A stretch of DNA of 64,000 nucleotides from assembly GCF_900100485.1 (NCBI RefSeq), contig NZ_FNDH01000003.1:1-64000 (forward strand), given 5' to 3'. Every line of letters begins with the position of its first letter. The stretch's first letter is position 1. Shown here in pieces: positions 8,983 to 18,798 of the stretch. A program made the translations under genes and the position numbers. Source of the stretch: Nitrosomonas sp. Nm132. Lineage in GTDB: Bacteria; Pseudomonadota; Gammaproteobacteria; Burkholderiales; Nitrosomonadaceae. The notes below the pieces were generated by a model. It saw only the letters and a program-made list of their open reading frames with translations. It ran no database searches and was not told the DNA's origin.

Positions 8983-10959
8983 ATGAAAAAACCCGTTAGC
9001 CGCATTCTCCTCATCAATGATGAGAAGCTGATTCTGAAGGCATTCGTCAAAGGATTAAACGTCGCGGCCAAGTCGATGGAAAATCCGCTGGGTATCAGCT
9101 TTACAGGCGTCACGACTGCACATGAAGCACTGAAGGCCATTGAGGAAGAGGGTGACATCCAGGCTTTGGTGGTCGACGATAAGTTGTATACCCTGCAAAG
9201 CGAACGGAAAGGTTCGCGCAATCTGCAAATGACCGCATTGGAGCTCGTACAGAAAGTTTCTCGCTTCCGCCCTGAGCTGAATATTTATGTATTGATCGCT
9301 CAAGAACAGGAGGATGAAGTCGTTGATGCGCTCTTTTCCGAAACGGTGGACGGCTATTTTTACCGTGAAGAGCGTGACTACCGCGGCATGTACCGCATCC
9401 TTAATGCACAGCTCCAGGATAAAGCGCGTACACCTTTCTATGACCAACTCAAGCATTATGTTTTGATGGCCAAAGATGCCTGGCATACACCGGGGCACTC
9501 TTCCGGTGATTCACTGCGCGACAGCCCCTGGGTAAGCGATTTCTACGAATTTATCGGTGAGCATATTTTTCGTGCCGATCTGTCCGTGTCTGTCCCCATG
9601 CTCGATTCGCTGATGGAACCTACCGGAGTGATCGCCGAAGCACAAAAAATTGCAGCCAAAGCGTTTGGCGCACGCCGCACCTTTTTTGCTACCAATGGCA
9701 CTTCTACCGCCAATAAGGTAATTTTCCAGACTTTGCTCGCCCCAGGAGAAAAATTACTGTTGGATCGAAACTGCCACAAGTCGGTGCATCACGGCGTAGT
9801 CCTTTCGGGCGCCCACCCGGTTTATCTCGATTCCTCCGTCAACAAAAAGTTCAGTATCTATGGGCCTGTTCCCAAACAAACCTTATTCAGCGCAATCGAG
9901 CAGCATGCCGATGCAGAAGCCTTGATATTGACCAGTTGCACTTACGATGGCCTACGCTACGATCTTCCTCCGATCATCGAAGCTGCGCATGCGAGAGGAA
10001 TCAAGGTCATTATCGATGAAGCCTGGTATGGCTTTGCCCGCTTCCACCCGGCTTTCCGTCCCACTGCCTTGGAAGCAGGTGCGGACTATGCGACGCAAAG
10101 TACTCACAAAGTGCTGTCTGCTTTCTCCCAATCCAGCATGATTCATGTCAATGATCCTGATTTCAACGAGCACCTGTTTCGTGAGAATTTCAACATGCAT
10201 ACTTCCACCAGTCCGCAATACAGCATGATTGCGAGCCTGGATGTCGCGCGCAAGCAGGTCACGCTGGAAGGATATAAATTGCTCTCGCGCACATTGGAGC
10301 TCGCAAGAGAACTCCGTTCGCATATCAATTCCACGGGGGTATTTCAGGTGCTGGAGTTGCCCGAACTGCTACCCGATGAAGTCAAGCATGACGGTATCCA
10401 ACTCGATCCCACTAAGGTGACGGTGGATATTTCACGCTGCGGTTTTACGGTAGAAGAACTGATTCGCGAATTGTTCGAGCACTACAATATTCAAGTGGAG
10501 AAATCTACTTTCAACACGCTTACCCTCCTGCTGACCATCGGCACGACCCGCAGTAAGGTATCGCGTCTTTATGATGCGCTGATGCGCATTGCGCGTGAAG
10601 GCCGCGCGCCACGACGGCTTTACCAGACACCGGAGATTCCTCATTTCACTGAGTTAAGATACTTGCCACGCGATGCATTCTACTGCGGTGGTGAATTAGC
10701 ACCATTACTGGATGAAGAAGACAAGGTCAATAAAAATCTCGAGGGAAGAGTATGCACCGATCAGATCACGCCCTACCCGCCTGGTATACCGGTGCTGGTA
10801 CCAGGGCAAACCATTACCAATAGCGTCATACACTATCTGGTCAGCATGCTGCGCTCGCAAAAACGCGTGGAAGTTCATGGCATCGTCTATGATGGTTATC
10901 TGCCCTGCCTGAGGCTACTGACTGCTGCTGAGGAAAGAAATCTGAGAAAACTGCCTTAA
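8983..10959 (+). CDS. PLP-dependent Orn/Lys/Arg decarboxylase
   Basis: This is a fold-type I decarboxylase of the AdiA/CadA/SpeC group. Residues 1-140 form the response-regulator-like wing domain (ILLINDEKL, VVDDKL). The catalytic core follows with ATNGTSTANK, the PLP-contacting DRNCHKSVHHG, DEAWYGFARFHP and the Schiff-base lysine K376 in QSTHKVLSAFSQ. The C-terminal domain carries TPYPPGIPVLVPGQ. At 658 residues it is shorter than the enterobacterial enzymes (about 710-755). Substrate choice cannot be read with certainty, though arginine or lysine decarboxylation for polyamine synthesis is most likely. It is probably transcribed alone and converges on phoR. Confidence 0.85.
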   Translation: MKKPVSRILLINDEKLILKAFVKGLNVAAKSMENPLGISFTGVTTAHEALKAIEEEGDIQALVVDDKLYTLQSERKGSRNLQMTALELVQKVSRFRPELNIYVLIAQEQEDEVVDALFSETVDGYFYREERDYRGMYRILNAQLQDKARTPFYDQLKHYVLMAKDAWHTPGHSSGDSLRDSPWVSDFYEFIGEHIFRADLSVSVPMLDSLMEPTGVIAEAQKIAAKAFGARRTFFATNGTSTANKVIFQTLLAPGEKLLLDRNCHKSVHHGVVLSGAHPVYLDSSVNKKFSIYGPVPKQTLFSAIEQHADAEALILTSCTYDGLRYDLPPIIEAAHARGIKVIIDEAWYGFARFHPAFRPTALEAGADYATQSTHKVLSAFSQSSMIHVNDPDFNEHLFRENFNMHTSTSPQYSMIASLDVARKQVTLEGYKLLSRTLELARELRSHINSTGVFQVLELPELLPDEVKHDGIQLDPTKVTVDISRCGFTVEELIRELFEHYNIQVEKSTFNTLTLLLTIGTTRSKVSRLYDALMRIAREGRAPRRLYQTPEIPHFTELRYLPRDAFYCGGELAPLLDEEDKVNKNLEGRVCTDQITPYPPGIPVLVPGQTITNSVIHYLVSMLRSQKRVEVHGIVYDGYLPCLRLLTAAEERNLRKLP

Positions 10960-10969
10960 GGCAGGCTGG

Positions 10970-12355
10970 TTACGGTATGGGTGGAATGGTTTTATTGGAG
11001 GGTATGGAGCTTATATCATGAGCAGTGCTGCCTGCCTTATTTCTTACCAAGCGTTTTGCCGGGAACCAGATTTTGAAAATACTTCCTTTTTCTATTTCAC
11101 TGACAATTTCCATGCGCGCCTGATGACGACCTGAAACATGCTTGACGATCGCCAGCCCTAAACCGGTTCCACCGGTTTCACGGGAGCGACTACGATCAAC
11201 TCGGTAAAACCGCTCCGTCAGACGCAAGATATGCTCTGGTCCAATGCCGATGCCACTATCCTGGACATAAAACAAGCCTTGATCCTGTTCTTCTATCCAG
11301 TTCAATGAGATCTCCCCGCCTTCGGGCGTATAACGCACGGCATTACTGACAAGATTACCCAAAGCACTGCGTAATTCATCTACACTGCCTAGCAAATGAG
11401 CATCACTTAAAATATTCAAAGTAATATGATGGCGCCCTGCACTGAGCGATTGCGCTTCTTGAAACAAGCTATGCAGCAATTCGGCAATATCGATGTCTTC
11501 CTCATGCAAGATATTCTGGGCGTTCTCAAGCCGCGACAGTGTCAGTAAATCCTCAACCAGCCGTTGCATCCGTTTTGCCTGATCAGCCATTAAAGTTAAT
11601 GCACGCTTTTCCATCTCGCTGTCTTTAATTTCTTCATCTAACAGTGTTTCCAGAAAGCCGCCTATGATGGTCAAAGGTGTGCGCAACTCATGTGAAACAT
11701 TGGCGATGAAATCCCGGCGCATGATTTCCATTTTTTCAAAGCGGGTAATGTCCCGGCTGATTAGCAGCTTCTCCTTGTCTCCATAAGGTACCAACTGGAG
11801 TGAGAGTATCATTTCTTCATATCGGGATTGTTTGATCACCAGGGGTTTACTGTAATCTCCAGCAGCCAAATACGTTACAAACTGCACCTGCCGGACCAAA
11901 TGGGTAACATGCTGGCCAATATCGAGCTTCAAATCCAAGCCCAAGTGTTGTTCAGCAGAGGGGTTACACCATTCAATGCGATCCGCTTCATCCAAAATAA
12001 TAATCCCTTCCGGCATTGCTGACGTTGCGCGCTGCAAACGTCCCAGCGCCTTGCTCAGGGTCTGCCGGCTTCGATAATAGCGCCGGATAAAACGTGTGAG
12101 CCGAATGAATACGTCTCCCCATGGACCAAAACTGCTGGGTATAGTGGATATCGTGGATGAGTCAATAGAAGTATGATCAAAGCGCTGAAACCATCGATCA
12201 AGAGAAGCCAGGCAATAGATATGGTGTATCGTTATTCCCAGCAGGATAAAGCTGAATAAAAGCAGTGCCGTTACAGCACCTACCGCAACCCATAGCACGG
12301 CTGTAACCACGATCAGCAAGAAAATACCAGTCAAACGTTGCCAGAGATCAAACAC
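10970..12355 (-). CDS. phoR: Phosphate-regulon sensor histidine kinase PhoR
   Basis: The 461-residue sensor kinase has two N-terminal membrane helices (residues 9-45). A PAS domain follows (EGIIILDEADRIEWCNPSAEQHLG). The phosphoacceptor box is FIANVSHELRTPLT, and the ATP-binding domain has N, G1 and G2 boxes (ALGNLVSNAVRYTPEGG, DSGIGIGPEH, GTGLGLAIVKH). The short periplasmic loop and PAS domain match PhoR, which senses phosphate through PstSCAB-PhoU and phosphorylates PhoB. It lies 272 bases after phoB, an unusually wide gap in which I see no gene. Confidence 0.88.
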   Translation of the reverse strand: MFDLWQRLTGIFLLIVVTAVLWVAVGAVTALLLFSFILLGITIHHIYCLASLDRWFQRFDHTSIDSSTISTIPSSFGPWGDVFIRLTRFIRRYYRSRQTLSKALGRLQRATSAMPEGIIILDEADRIEWCNPSAEQHLGLDLKLDIGQHVTHLVRQVQFVTYLAAGDYSKPLVIKQSRYEEMILSLQLVPYGDKEKLLISRDITRFEKMEIMRRDFIANVSHELRTPLTIIGGFLETLLDEEIKDSEMEKRALTLMADQAKRMQRLVEDLLTLSRLENAQNILHEEDIDIAELLHSLFQEAQSLSAGRHHITLNILSDAHLLGSVDELRSALGNLVSNAVRYTPEGGEISLNWIEEQDQGLFYVQDSGIGIGPEHILRLTERFYRVDRSRSRETGGTGLGLAIVKHVSGRHQARMEIVSEIEKGSIFKIWFPAKRLVRNKAGSTAHDISSIPSNKTIPPIP

Positions 12356-12617
12356 GTCAATATCTCGGTCTCGGGAAGGGATAAAAAATTATTCTGGTTG
12401 CTTTAGAAATTCACATCTTTCCAGGCAGCAAGCTTGGGAAAGACTCACTTGTCGGGTATTATGCTTGAAAAACCGGGCAGGTACAGAAAAAATATTCCAG
12501 TATTAGGCGCATCCCTGGATAAAAATTACAATCAATCCATTAAAAACAGCGAATCGACTGGAGGCACATATGAGTTCACTTTCCAGCCGGTCCTAGAAAT
12601 GATTCAGCTGTACTCTT

Positions 12618-13346
12618 TTATTCAACGCCTACTTCGCACCGTGTTGAAAAACGATAACCTGTCCCCCTCACTGTTTGAACCAGTTCATCCTTCCCGACAT
12701 CTTCAAGCGCTCTGCGCAGTCTTCGTATATGAACATCCACTGTTCGATCTTCAACAAAGACATGATCTCCCCACACGCGATCAAGCAACTGTCCTCGCGT
12801 ATGCACACGCTCGGTATGCGTCATCAAAAAGTGCAGCAGACGAAATTCGGTCGGTCCCAGTACAATTTCTGATGATTTTGATTGATTCTCTCCATCGTCG
12901 TTAACGGTTACTCGATGCGTTGCCGGATCTAATTTTAGTCCGCCCACCTCAACCACTTCATCTGATACTTCTGGTAAGCGCCGGCGTAGCACTGCCTTAA
13001 TGCGCGCAATGAGTTCGCGGGGTGAGAAAGGCTTAGTGATATAATCATCTGCACCAATTTCCAATCCGGTTACTTTGTCACTCTCCTCCACGCGCGCCGT
13101 TAACATGATAATGGGAATCGCCCTCGTTCTCGCTCCCTGCCGTAGCATCCGGGCAAACTCGATGCCGCTCACATTTGGCAGCATCCAGTCCAGTAGCACC
13201 AGATCTGGCAACACGTCATTAACCATATCCTTCGCTTGTTCTGCGCTGCCTGCGCATAAAACAACGTATCCTGCATTGCGTAAATTGTATGAAACCAGTT
13301 CCTGGATTGCGGGTTCATCTTCCACGATCAGTATTGTTGCAGCCAT
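12618..13346 (-). CDS. phoB: Phosphate-regulon response regulator PhoB
   Basis: This OmpR-type regulator has a receiver domain with acidic pair ED (residues 9-10), phosphoacceptor D53 in LVLLDWMLP, and lysine in the [10 protein letters not shown] segment. The winged-helix DNA-binding domain has [23 protein letters not shown] and [10 protein letters not shown] place the start at the ATG at 13346, preceded by GGAG, which gives the usual D53 numbering. A GTG four codons upstream is possible. It pairs with phoR downstream. A candidate Pho box lies about 58-75 bases upstream of this start, implying autoregulation. Confidence 0.9.
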   Translation of the reverse strand: MAATILIVEDEPAIQELVSYNLRNAGYVVLCAGSAEQAKDMVNDVLPDLVLLDWMLPNVSGIEFARMLRQGARTRAIPIIMLTARVEESDKVTGLEIGADDYITKPFSPRELIARIKAVLRRRLPEVSDEVVEVGGLKLDPATHRVTVNDDGENQSKSSEIVLGPTEFRLLHFLMTHTERVHTRGQLLDRVWGDHVFVEDRTVDVHIRRLRRALEDVGKDELVQTVRGTGYRFSTRCEVGVE

Positions 13347-13403
13347 TAGCGACTCCACTCAAAAAATATTTTCTAAAAATTTCTGAGATAATATAAAGAT
13401 ATC

Positions 13404-13421
13404 ATTACATTTTTATGACAA
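13404..13421 (-). promoter_or_regulatory. Candidate Pho box upstream of phoB
   Basis: Read on the minus strand the site is TTGTCAT-AAAA-ATGTAAT: two 7-base half-sites separated by an A-rich 4-base spacer. The known consensus is CTGTCAT-AWAW-CTGTMAY. It differs at two or three positions and sits at a promoter-like distance from phoB. PhoB would bind it as a tandem dimer. Confidence 0.5.
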
Positions 13422-13471
13422 ACATCATAGATGTCATATATCGACAATCTCAATTTTCTAAATAGACACCC

Positions 13472-13849
13472 ATGGCAGGACTTAATAAATACACTCCCAT
13501 TCCAACTGAAATAACCCTCCACAAAAAATCGAGGGTACTGGAAATCTCCTTCAATGACGGTAAGACTTTTCAACTACCCTGCGAGTTTCTTCGAGTCTAC
13601 TCTCCCTCAGCAGAAGTAAGGGGGCATGGCCCGGGGGATGAAATCCTGCAAACAGGCAAGCAGGAGGTATCGATTACGCATATTGAACCTATAGGTCATT
13701 ACGCTATCCAGTTGAATTTTTCTGATGGTCACAATACTGGGCTTTACTCGTGGGATTTACTTTATAATTATGGATTGAACCAAGATGCAATGTGGCAACG
13801 TTATTTGCAACGGCTAAAAGAAGCTGGCATTAACCATGAAACGACCTGA
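13472..13849 (+). CDS. DUF971-domain protein
   Basis: The 125-residue protein has the DUF971 pattern (the N-terminal domain of gamma-butyrobetaine hydroxylase, also found alone): LEISFNDGKTFQLPCEFLRVYSPSAEVRGHG, then VSITHIEPIGHYAIQLNFSDGH and a LYSWDLLYNYG end. Single-domain forms in proteobacteria often lie near ubiquinone or Fe-S genes, and here ubiE follows 65 bases downstream on the same strand. The function is uncharacterised. It is divergent from phoB, so the 125-bp gap between them carries both promoters. Confidence 0.85.
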   Translation: MAGLNKYTPIPTEITLHKKSRVLEISFNDGKTFQLPCEFLRVYSPSAEVRGHGPGDEILQTGKQEVSITHIEPIGHYAIQLNFSDGHNTGLYSWDLLYNYGLNQDAMWQRYLQRLKEAGINHETT

Positions 13850-13914
13850 CTCACCCAGTACATTTGCTTTCATGAGCCTCCATCATTTTTTCAATTCTCG
13901 CCCAATTATTTGAC

Positions 13915-14649
13915 ATGACAAAAACTACCCATTTTGGCTTCAAAACTGTTTCAGAAACAGAGAAAGCACATAAAGTCGCAGATGTTTTTGATTCGGTGGC
14001 CGCACGCTACAATCTGATGAATGATCTGATGTCGCTCGGCTTGCATCGGCTCTGGAAGCGATTTGCTATCGACGCAAGTGGCGCGAAAGCGGGAGATCGG
14101 GTCCTCGATATTGCGGGTGGAACAGCCGATTTGACAGCATTGTTCGTCAAACAAGTGGGTGAAACAGGCCAAGTGTGGCTAACCGATATCAATAATTCCA
14201 TGCTGACAATCGGCCGGGATCGCATGTTGAATGAAGGCGTAACTATCCCAGTAGCTCAGTGTGATGCAGAAAAATTACCATTCCCTGACAATTATTTTGA
14301 GCATGTCAGCGTAGCATTTGGTCTCAGAAACATGACCCACAAAGATATTGCGCTCAAAGAAATGCTGCGTGTACTCTGCCCGGGTGGATCGCTTATCGTG
14401 CTGGAATTTTCCAAAGTATGGAAACCACTGCAACCTTTTTATGATGTTTATTCCTTCAAGATACTCCCTACCATGGGGCAATTAGTCGCTAAGGATGAAA
14501 AAAGCTATCGCTATCTTGCCGAATCGATTCGTATGCACCCTGCACAGGAAGAATTGAAACAGCTTATGCAGCAAGTTGGATTTGAACGAGTGGAGTATTT
14601 TAATTTGACTGCCGGAGTGGTTGCTCTCCATCGGGGCTACAAGTTCTAG
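13915..14649 (+). CDS. ubiE: Ubiquinone/menaquinone C-methyltransferase UbiE
   Basis: This 244-residue SAM-dependent methyltransferase has UbiE hallmarks: [24 protein letters not shown] near residue 25, motif [36 protein letters not shown], and the C-terminal [22 protein letters not shown]. It methylates the ring of the demethylquinone intermediate in ubiquinone synthesis on the cytoplasmic face of the membrane. It is possibly co-transcribed with the DUF971 gene and converges on apbE. Confidence 0.93.
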   Translation: MTKTTHFGFKTVSETEKAHKVADVFDSVAARYNLMNDLMSLGLHRLWKRFAIDASGAKAGDRVLDIAGGTADLTALFVKQVGETGQVWLTDINNSMLTIGRDRMLNEGVTIPVAQCDAEKLPFPDNYFEHVSVAFGLRNMTHKDIALKEMLRVLCPGGSLIVLEFSKVWKPLQPFYDVYSFKILPTMGQLVAKDEKSYRYLAESIRMHPAQEELKQLMQQVGFERVEYFNLTAGVVALHRGYKF

Positions 14650-14669
14650 AAGCGCGTTTTAACTCATCT

Positions 14670-15593
14670 TTAACCAATCTCTAGGACATTCTCGCCTTCT
14701 TCCGTAAGCGAGCCTCCGATATGCCCATCGACATCTACCCATAGATGGGGTAATCCGAGATCTTCAAGCCAATCCTTGCCCTGATGCTCCTTGAGCATCC
14801 CAATCGTTGAGGCGCTACCTGCAATAACACAGAAATCACCTACGACACTCACTGCAGCCATTCGCCTGGCTGGCCAGCCTGTTTTCGGATTCAAGACATG
14901 ACCGTAACGAATGCTATTTATGGTGATACAGCGCTCATAATCTCCACTGCTGGCAAGTGCGCCAGAATAGAGTTCCAGCGTCTGTAATAAGGTATCAGGG
15001 TAGCGCGGATGACGTATTCCGATTCGCCAAGGACTGCCGTCTGCATGCGGTCCAATAATCTTGATATCCCCTCCCAAGTTGACCATCCCGTGTTGAATAC
15101 CCCTATTCCAACATATCGTGGCAGCACGATCGACCGCATACTCTTTAACGACACCGCCTAAATCAAGCTCCATGCCAGGAAGCGGAAATTTAAGAATAGG
15201 TGATGCCCAACGCAGCTTATGCCAGCCAACTCTATCCAGCAAACCTTGGATAACCGCTTCATCCGGTAATTGATCTGATTTGAAATTCCAAGCGTGATGC
15301 AAAATACCCGAAGTAATGTCAAACAATTCATCGCTTTCACGATAGCAGGTTTCTGCATAATCCAGTAACCCGGCTGTTTCGTTATCGACAATAATACTCC
15401 CTCCTTTCGCTGCAACACGATTAATTTCTGACAGAAAGCTGCTTTCACGATAACGTGAATAAAACGACTCTAATCGTTGAACATCGGCAATTGCTGCATC
15501 CACAGCACGCCCTGCTTTAGTCTCGGTTGCAGCATAAAGCTGTATCTCACAGGCCGTACCCATTGCATTAAAGGGAAAGCGGTAGAGTTTCAT
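14670..15593 (-). CDS. apbE: FAD:protein FMN transferase (ApbE family)
   Basis: The 307-residue ApbE-type enzyme has FNAMGTACEIQLYA at the start, VDAAIADVQRLESFYSRYRESSFLSEINR, the catalytic-region DLGGVVKEYAVDRA, HVLNPKTGWPAR, and ASTIGMLKEHQGKDWLE. These enzymes use FAD and Mg to attach FMN through a phosphoester to Thr or Ser of a D-x-x-[ST]-G-A-[ST] motif. No signal peptide or lipobox is visible and the upstream frame is closed by TAA, so this copy looks cytoplasmic, unlike most. It is the last gene after DUF3570 on the same strand, 160 bases downstream. The DUF3570 protein carries a matching motif. Confidence 0.88.
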   Translation of the reverse strand: MKLYRFPFNAMGTACEIQLYAATETKAGRAVDAAIADVQRLESFYSRYRESSFLSEINRVAAKGGSIIVDNETAGLLDYAETCYRESDELFDITSGILHHAWNFKSDQLPDEAVIQGLLDRVGWHKLRWASPILKFPLPGMELDLGGVVKEYAVDRAATICWNRGIQHGMVNLGGDIKIIGPHADGSPWRIGIRHPRYPDTLLQTLELYSGALASSGDYERCITINSIRYGHVLNPKTGWPARRMAAVSVVGDFCVIAGSASTIGMLKEHQGKDWLEDLGLPHLWVDVDGHIGGSLTEEGENVLEIG

Positions 15594-15753
15594 TGCAGCG
15601 AATACTTAAATAATCATTCACAAGACCCCTAAATTGTTATTTTCGTTCAAATCCCGTAACAATACGATCATAAACATCCAAGCCTTTCAACGAATAAGCC
15701 TGGATAAGACGGGTAATTCAGCAATTCAGAGTATTCCCGATCAGAGATTTCTG

Positions 15754-18498
15754 TCAGAAGCTATAGTGCCAAGTAGCTGAGAGCGCACCTTCACGTTCAA
15801 GTTGAAAACCATTGACATCATCACGTAGCGGTTGCACCCATTCAAAAGCGAAATGATTACCGGAAAACTTGCCGCTAGGCACGGAAGCATTCACGCCAAT
15901 GCCGATATCCCAATATTGGCCACCATGATTGGCAGGAAAATCCATCGGGCCAATACGCGCGTTAAATTCATTGAAATCTCCATGTATCCTATCACGGAAA
16001 GTATAAATTCCCCGTACCGAGGCTGCCAGCCAATTGGACAATTGATATCCCCCCCAAGTGGATGCCTGAAAAATGTCACCCAGCCGATAACCTGATTCAT
16101 TGCTGCGTTCCATCCGCTTGACACCATAAAGCTGGGCTCCCCAATACCAACGATCGCTTGTGCCGGCATAAGTCAGGTTAGGTAAAAAATCCCACGTGCC
16201 ACTTCCTAATTGCATGTCAAAATGAAACAATCCTCCATCAACCTGAAACATTCGCCGCATTTTCAAATCTACTTTTCCGGTCGGCGCGCTGATACCTAAG
16301 CCCGCATGCAGCCGATGCCCGGGTATTTCATATAACTTGATCAGTGATGACAATATGGTATCGCCAACCCCGCCAGTTGTATGCCCGCCGGTGCCAGTAT
16401 GCTCATGAACACCCGGGACGGGTGGCGGACGTCCTTCCAACTGACGCAAATTCATGTCCATATCCATGAATTGCGGCATGATCATTAGATTCAGCCAGCG
16501 AGTAGGCGCATACATGATATCGAGCATGTGCATTTTCATGTTCATCTCGGTGTGGGTGAACCGGCACAAGGTAATGTCGCTACAGCCTTCGTTGACAATC
16601 GACAGATCGCTGGCCTGGTGCGCACCGCGCAACATATCACCCGCCTGGCGAGAATACATGAAACGATACCCCACCATCAGTTCACCTGGATTATCCAGCA
16701 TATGGCCAAACATGATGCCGGCTGGCACAGAGTGCGCACCATGGGCATGCCGCGGACCATGATCATGATTCGCATGGTTGTGCCCAGTCTCTTTATTCAT
16801 GCGGGAATTAATGGCTTCCATATCCACTTTAATCGCGGCATTGGCCACATAAAAATCAAAATCAGCAAAACTGCTCTGACCATTTCCGCCCAGCTTCAGT
16901 GAGCTCGCGCGCGCGTAATATTCAAAAGCCGCTTCTAGCTCAACTCCCTTGGTAAATCTCTTATTGAGTACCACCCCCCCGCTCAATGAACCAAAACCGG
17001 ATAAACGATGATCACTGGAAAAATTTTGAGGCAGTTTGGCCGCATCAAATGATACCAGCTGGGGTCGCAGATTAAGTTCAGTGGCATCAACCAGATTACC
17101 GTTGGCATCAAAAAAATTATCATTTCCGTTACGAAAAAATTGTTGATTCGGATCATTCACATCAACCCAGACTTGCCGCCCTGAGGCATCGATAGCCGTT
17201 TTACGAAATGCCTGGTTGGAGATGAGATACGGCTGATAGAAATCGGCTGAATCTTGCGAGTAATAGCGAATTCGAGGCGTAATGGTCCATCCATGACTCA
17301 GTGGTTGCACCCAATCCGCTTCAAAGGTATGCGCATTGACCCCCCAATCATCGAATGAAAATTGATAATTCAAATGTAAGGCGGCATCCACTGGGCTGAT
17401 ATGCTGTACGTATTTACTGCTCAAAGCCAGTTGATTGCGTATATTCGGACGCTGCTCCAATAGAGCGCGCGCATCACCGGTTATAGAAGAATTTGAACCA
17501 GGGTTAAGGGTATCCGGGTTAATAAAAATAACCGTCATGACTTTGTACGGATTCTCCATGAAGCCACTGCTATGGGTATAACCGATATTGGTATCGATCA
17601 ACGAGCCTTTGCCAAGAACCTGTGTCAATCCCAGATTGGCGGTCCAATCCTGGCGATCGCCACGTAAGATTTCCGAACCGCTGCGCCGCTCAATTTGATT
17701 TGCATAAGCAGTGCGCGTCACATAAGGCAGAAGGTCAGGATCGAGAATGGCGGATGTCTCGCTGCTGGTATACCCTGCTCCGAATTTCAGGCTGGTCAGC
17801 TTCTGATTAAAATCCAGACGGCCGCTGATATTGCCATAGCTGGATTTATAATCATTTTCTAATGAAAATCCACCGCCTGCATTGACAGCCGCCTCATTCC
17901 ATTCATAACCCAATCTAAAATTTGCCTGATTACGTGTTTCCGGCGATGCGGATGAAAGAATCAGTACAGTGCGCGGATCGATTACCTTCCCCCCCTCGGG
18001 TATCAGTCTGAGGGGATTCAGATTTTGATCCAGTAGAACCTGGGTTTGGACCAAAGGAGACGCACCAACCGTAATCACTCCCTGAGGTGAATCTTGCAGA
18101 ATAGGCCGATTGCCATTGGCTACCAGAGGCGCTGTGGTGACGGGCGTCGCACCTGACCACGTATCCTGTGTATAGCTGAATGAAAATTTTACGCGATCAT
18201 AAAAGGTAAAATTGCCACTCCCATGCACAACATCCACCATAATGGGCTTAAGATTGCTGTGTACATTGTAGAGATTACGCTTCCCTTCCTGATACCGGTT
18301 ATATTGAAAGCTGACGCTGTCATTACTGGGACTTGCGCCCTGTGCAGGCGATAGTAACAGACCGGGTAAAACGAGCGCTGCGGACGTCAATGCTTGCAGC
18401 GTTGTTTTACGGCTAGAGGTCAGGCTAACTTTCGAATCGCGAGATTCAGGATTATCGACTGAATGCTGTGCTAAACCAGCTGAGTGTGGAGCGTTCAA
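15754..18498 (-). CDS. Large outer-membrane beta-barrel protein: DUF3570 part fused to a second barrel
   Basis: The protein has 914 residues. A hydrophobic segment near 35-54 (ALTSAALVLPGLLLSPAQGA) is the export signal. Residues about 60-560 look like DUF3570, with alternating beta-strand pattern and many aromatic turns. A linker near 575-600 is extremely His-rich (HNHANHDHGPRHAHGAH). Residues about 600-914 resemble outer-membrane proteins of the Phenol_MetA_deg type, with a Met-rich run (MKMHMLDIMY, MIMPQFMDMDMNL) and the C-terminal aromatic signature WHYSF. Residues 112-118 (DTWSGAT) match the ApbE flavinylation motif. The start is TTG, 20 bases after the DUF4266 gene, with no better in-frame codon, which suggests coupled translation. 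Roles in metal handling or envelope electron transfer are inferences. Confidence 0.75.
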   Translation of the reverse strand: MNAPHSAGLAQHSVDNPESRDSKVSLTSSRKTTLQALTSAALVLPGLLLSPAQGASPSNDSVSFQYNRYQEGKRNLYNVHSNLKPIMVDVVHGSGNFTFYDRVKFSFSYTQDTWSGATPVTTAPLVANGNRPILQDSPQGVITVGASPLVQTQVLLDQNLNPLRLIPEGGKVIDPRTVLILSSASPETRNQANFRLGYEWNEAAVNAGGGFSLENDYKSSYGNISGRLDFNQKLTSLKFGAGYTSSETSAILDPDLLPYVTRTAYANQIERRSGSEILRGDRQDWTANLGLTQVLGKGSLIDTNIGYTHSSGFMENPYKVMTVIFINPDTLNPGSNSSITGDARALLEQRPNIRNQLALSSKYVQHISPVDAALHLNYQFSFDDWGVNAHTFEADWVQPLSHGWTITPRIRYYSQDSADFYQPYLISNQAFRKTAIDASGRQVWVDVNDPNQQFFRNGNDNFFDANGNLVDATELNLRPQLVSFDAAKLPQNFSSDHRLSGFGSLSGGVVLNKRFTKGVELEAAFEYYARASSLKLGGNGQSSFADFDFYVANAAIKVDMEAINSRMNKETGHNHANHDHGPRHAHGAHSVPAGIMFGHMLDNPGELMVGYRFMYSRQAGDMLRGAHQASDLSIVNEGCSDITLCRFTHTEMNMKMHMLDIMYAPTRWLNLMIMPQFMDMDMNLRQLEGRPPPVPGVHEHTGTGGHTTGGVGDTILSSLIKLYEIPGHRLHAGLGISAPTGKVDLKMRRMFQVDGGLFHFDMQLGSGTWDFLPNLTYAGTSDRWYWGAQLYGVKRMERSNESGYRLGDIFQASTWGGYQLSNWLAASVRGIYTFRDRIHGDFNEFNARIGPMDFPANHGGQYWDIGIGVNASVPSGKFSGNHFAFEWVQPLRDDVNGFQLEREGALSATWHYSF

Positions 18499-18518
18499 AC
18501 CTGTTATCAGGGCATGGC

Positions 18519-18746
18519 TTAGAAACAGCCGCAGCCGCCACCACCCCCTGCAGAATTGATACTGGCAGCAGCCTCGCGACTACCATAGATGTGTCCCCGA
18601 ATACTGCTTTGTAAGGGATTAGGGTCTAGCGCCATATGCGATTTAGCAAGATTACCGCGCTCCCAGGGAGCAATCTGAGCACAGCCCGATAAGGTTGCTC
18701 CACTGAATAGGATGATGGAAATGACAATAAAATGAGTTACTTTCAT
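18519..18746 (-). CDS. DUF4266 small lipoprotein with Gly-rich CxC tail
   Basis: The 75-residue protein has a lipoprotein signal (lipobox LSGC) and the DUF4266 core WERGNLAKSHMALDP. Its tail is a Gly stretch ending GGGGGCGCF. Two Cys in a CxC at the very C-terminus suggest a metal ligand or a disulfide partner for the neighbouring thioredoxin. I start it at the ATG at 18746; a TTG one codon upstream is possible. DUF4266, DUF3570, a TlpA thioredoxin and ApbE lie together on one strand, which implies one envelope function. Confidence 0.85.
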   Translation of the reverse strand: MKVTHFIVISIILFSGATLSGCAQIAPWERGNLAKSHMALDPNPLQSSIRGHIYGSREAAASINSAGGGGGCGCF

Positions 18747-18798
18747 CAATAAGTCAAACCGGGAATTTTCTGCAGCGACACAAAAATATGAACTGCCT

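Noticed and set aside
12356-12904. Plus-strand open frame across the phoB-phoR gap and phoB end
   Set aside because: Half of it is the shadow of phoB and the rest has no family resemblance or ribosome site.
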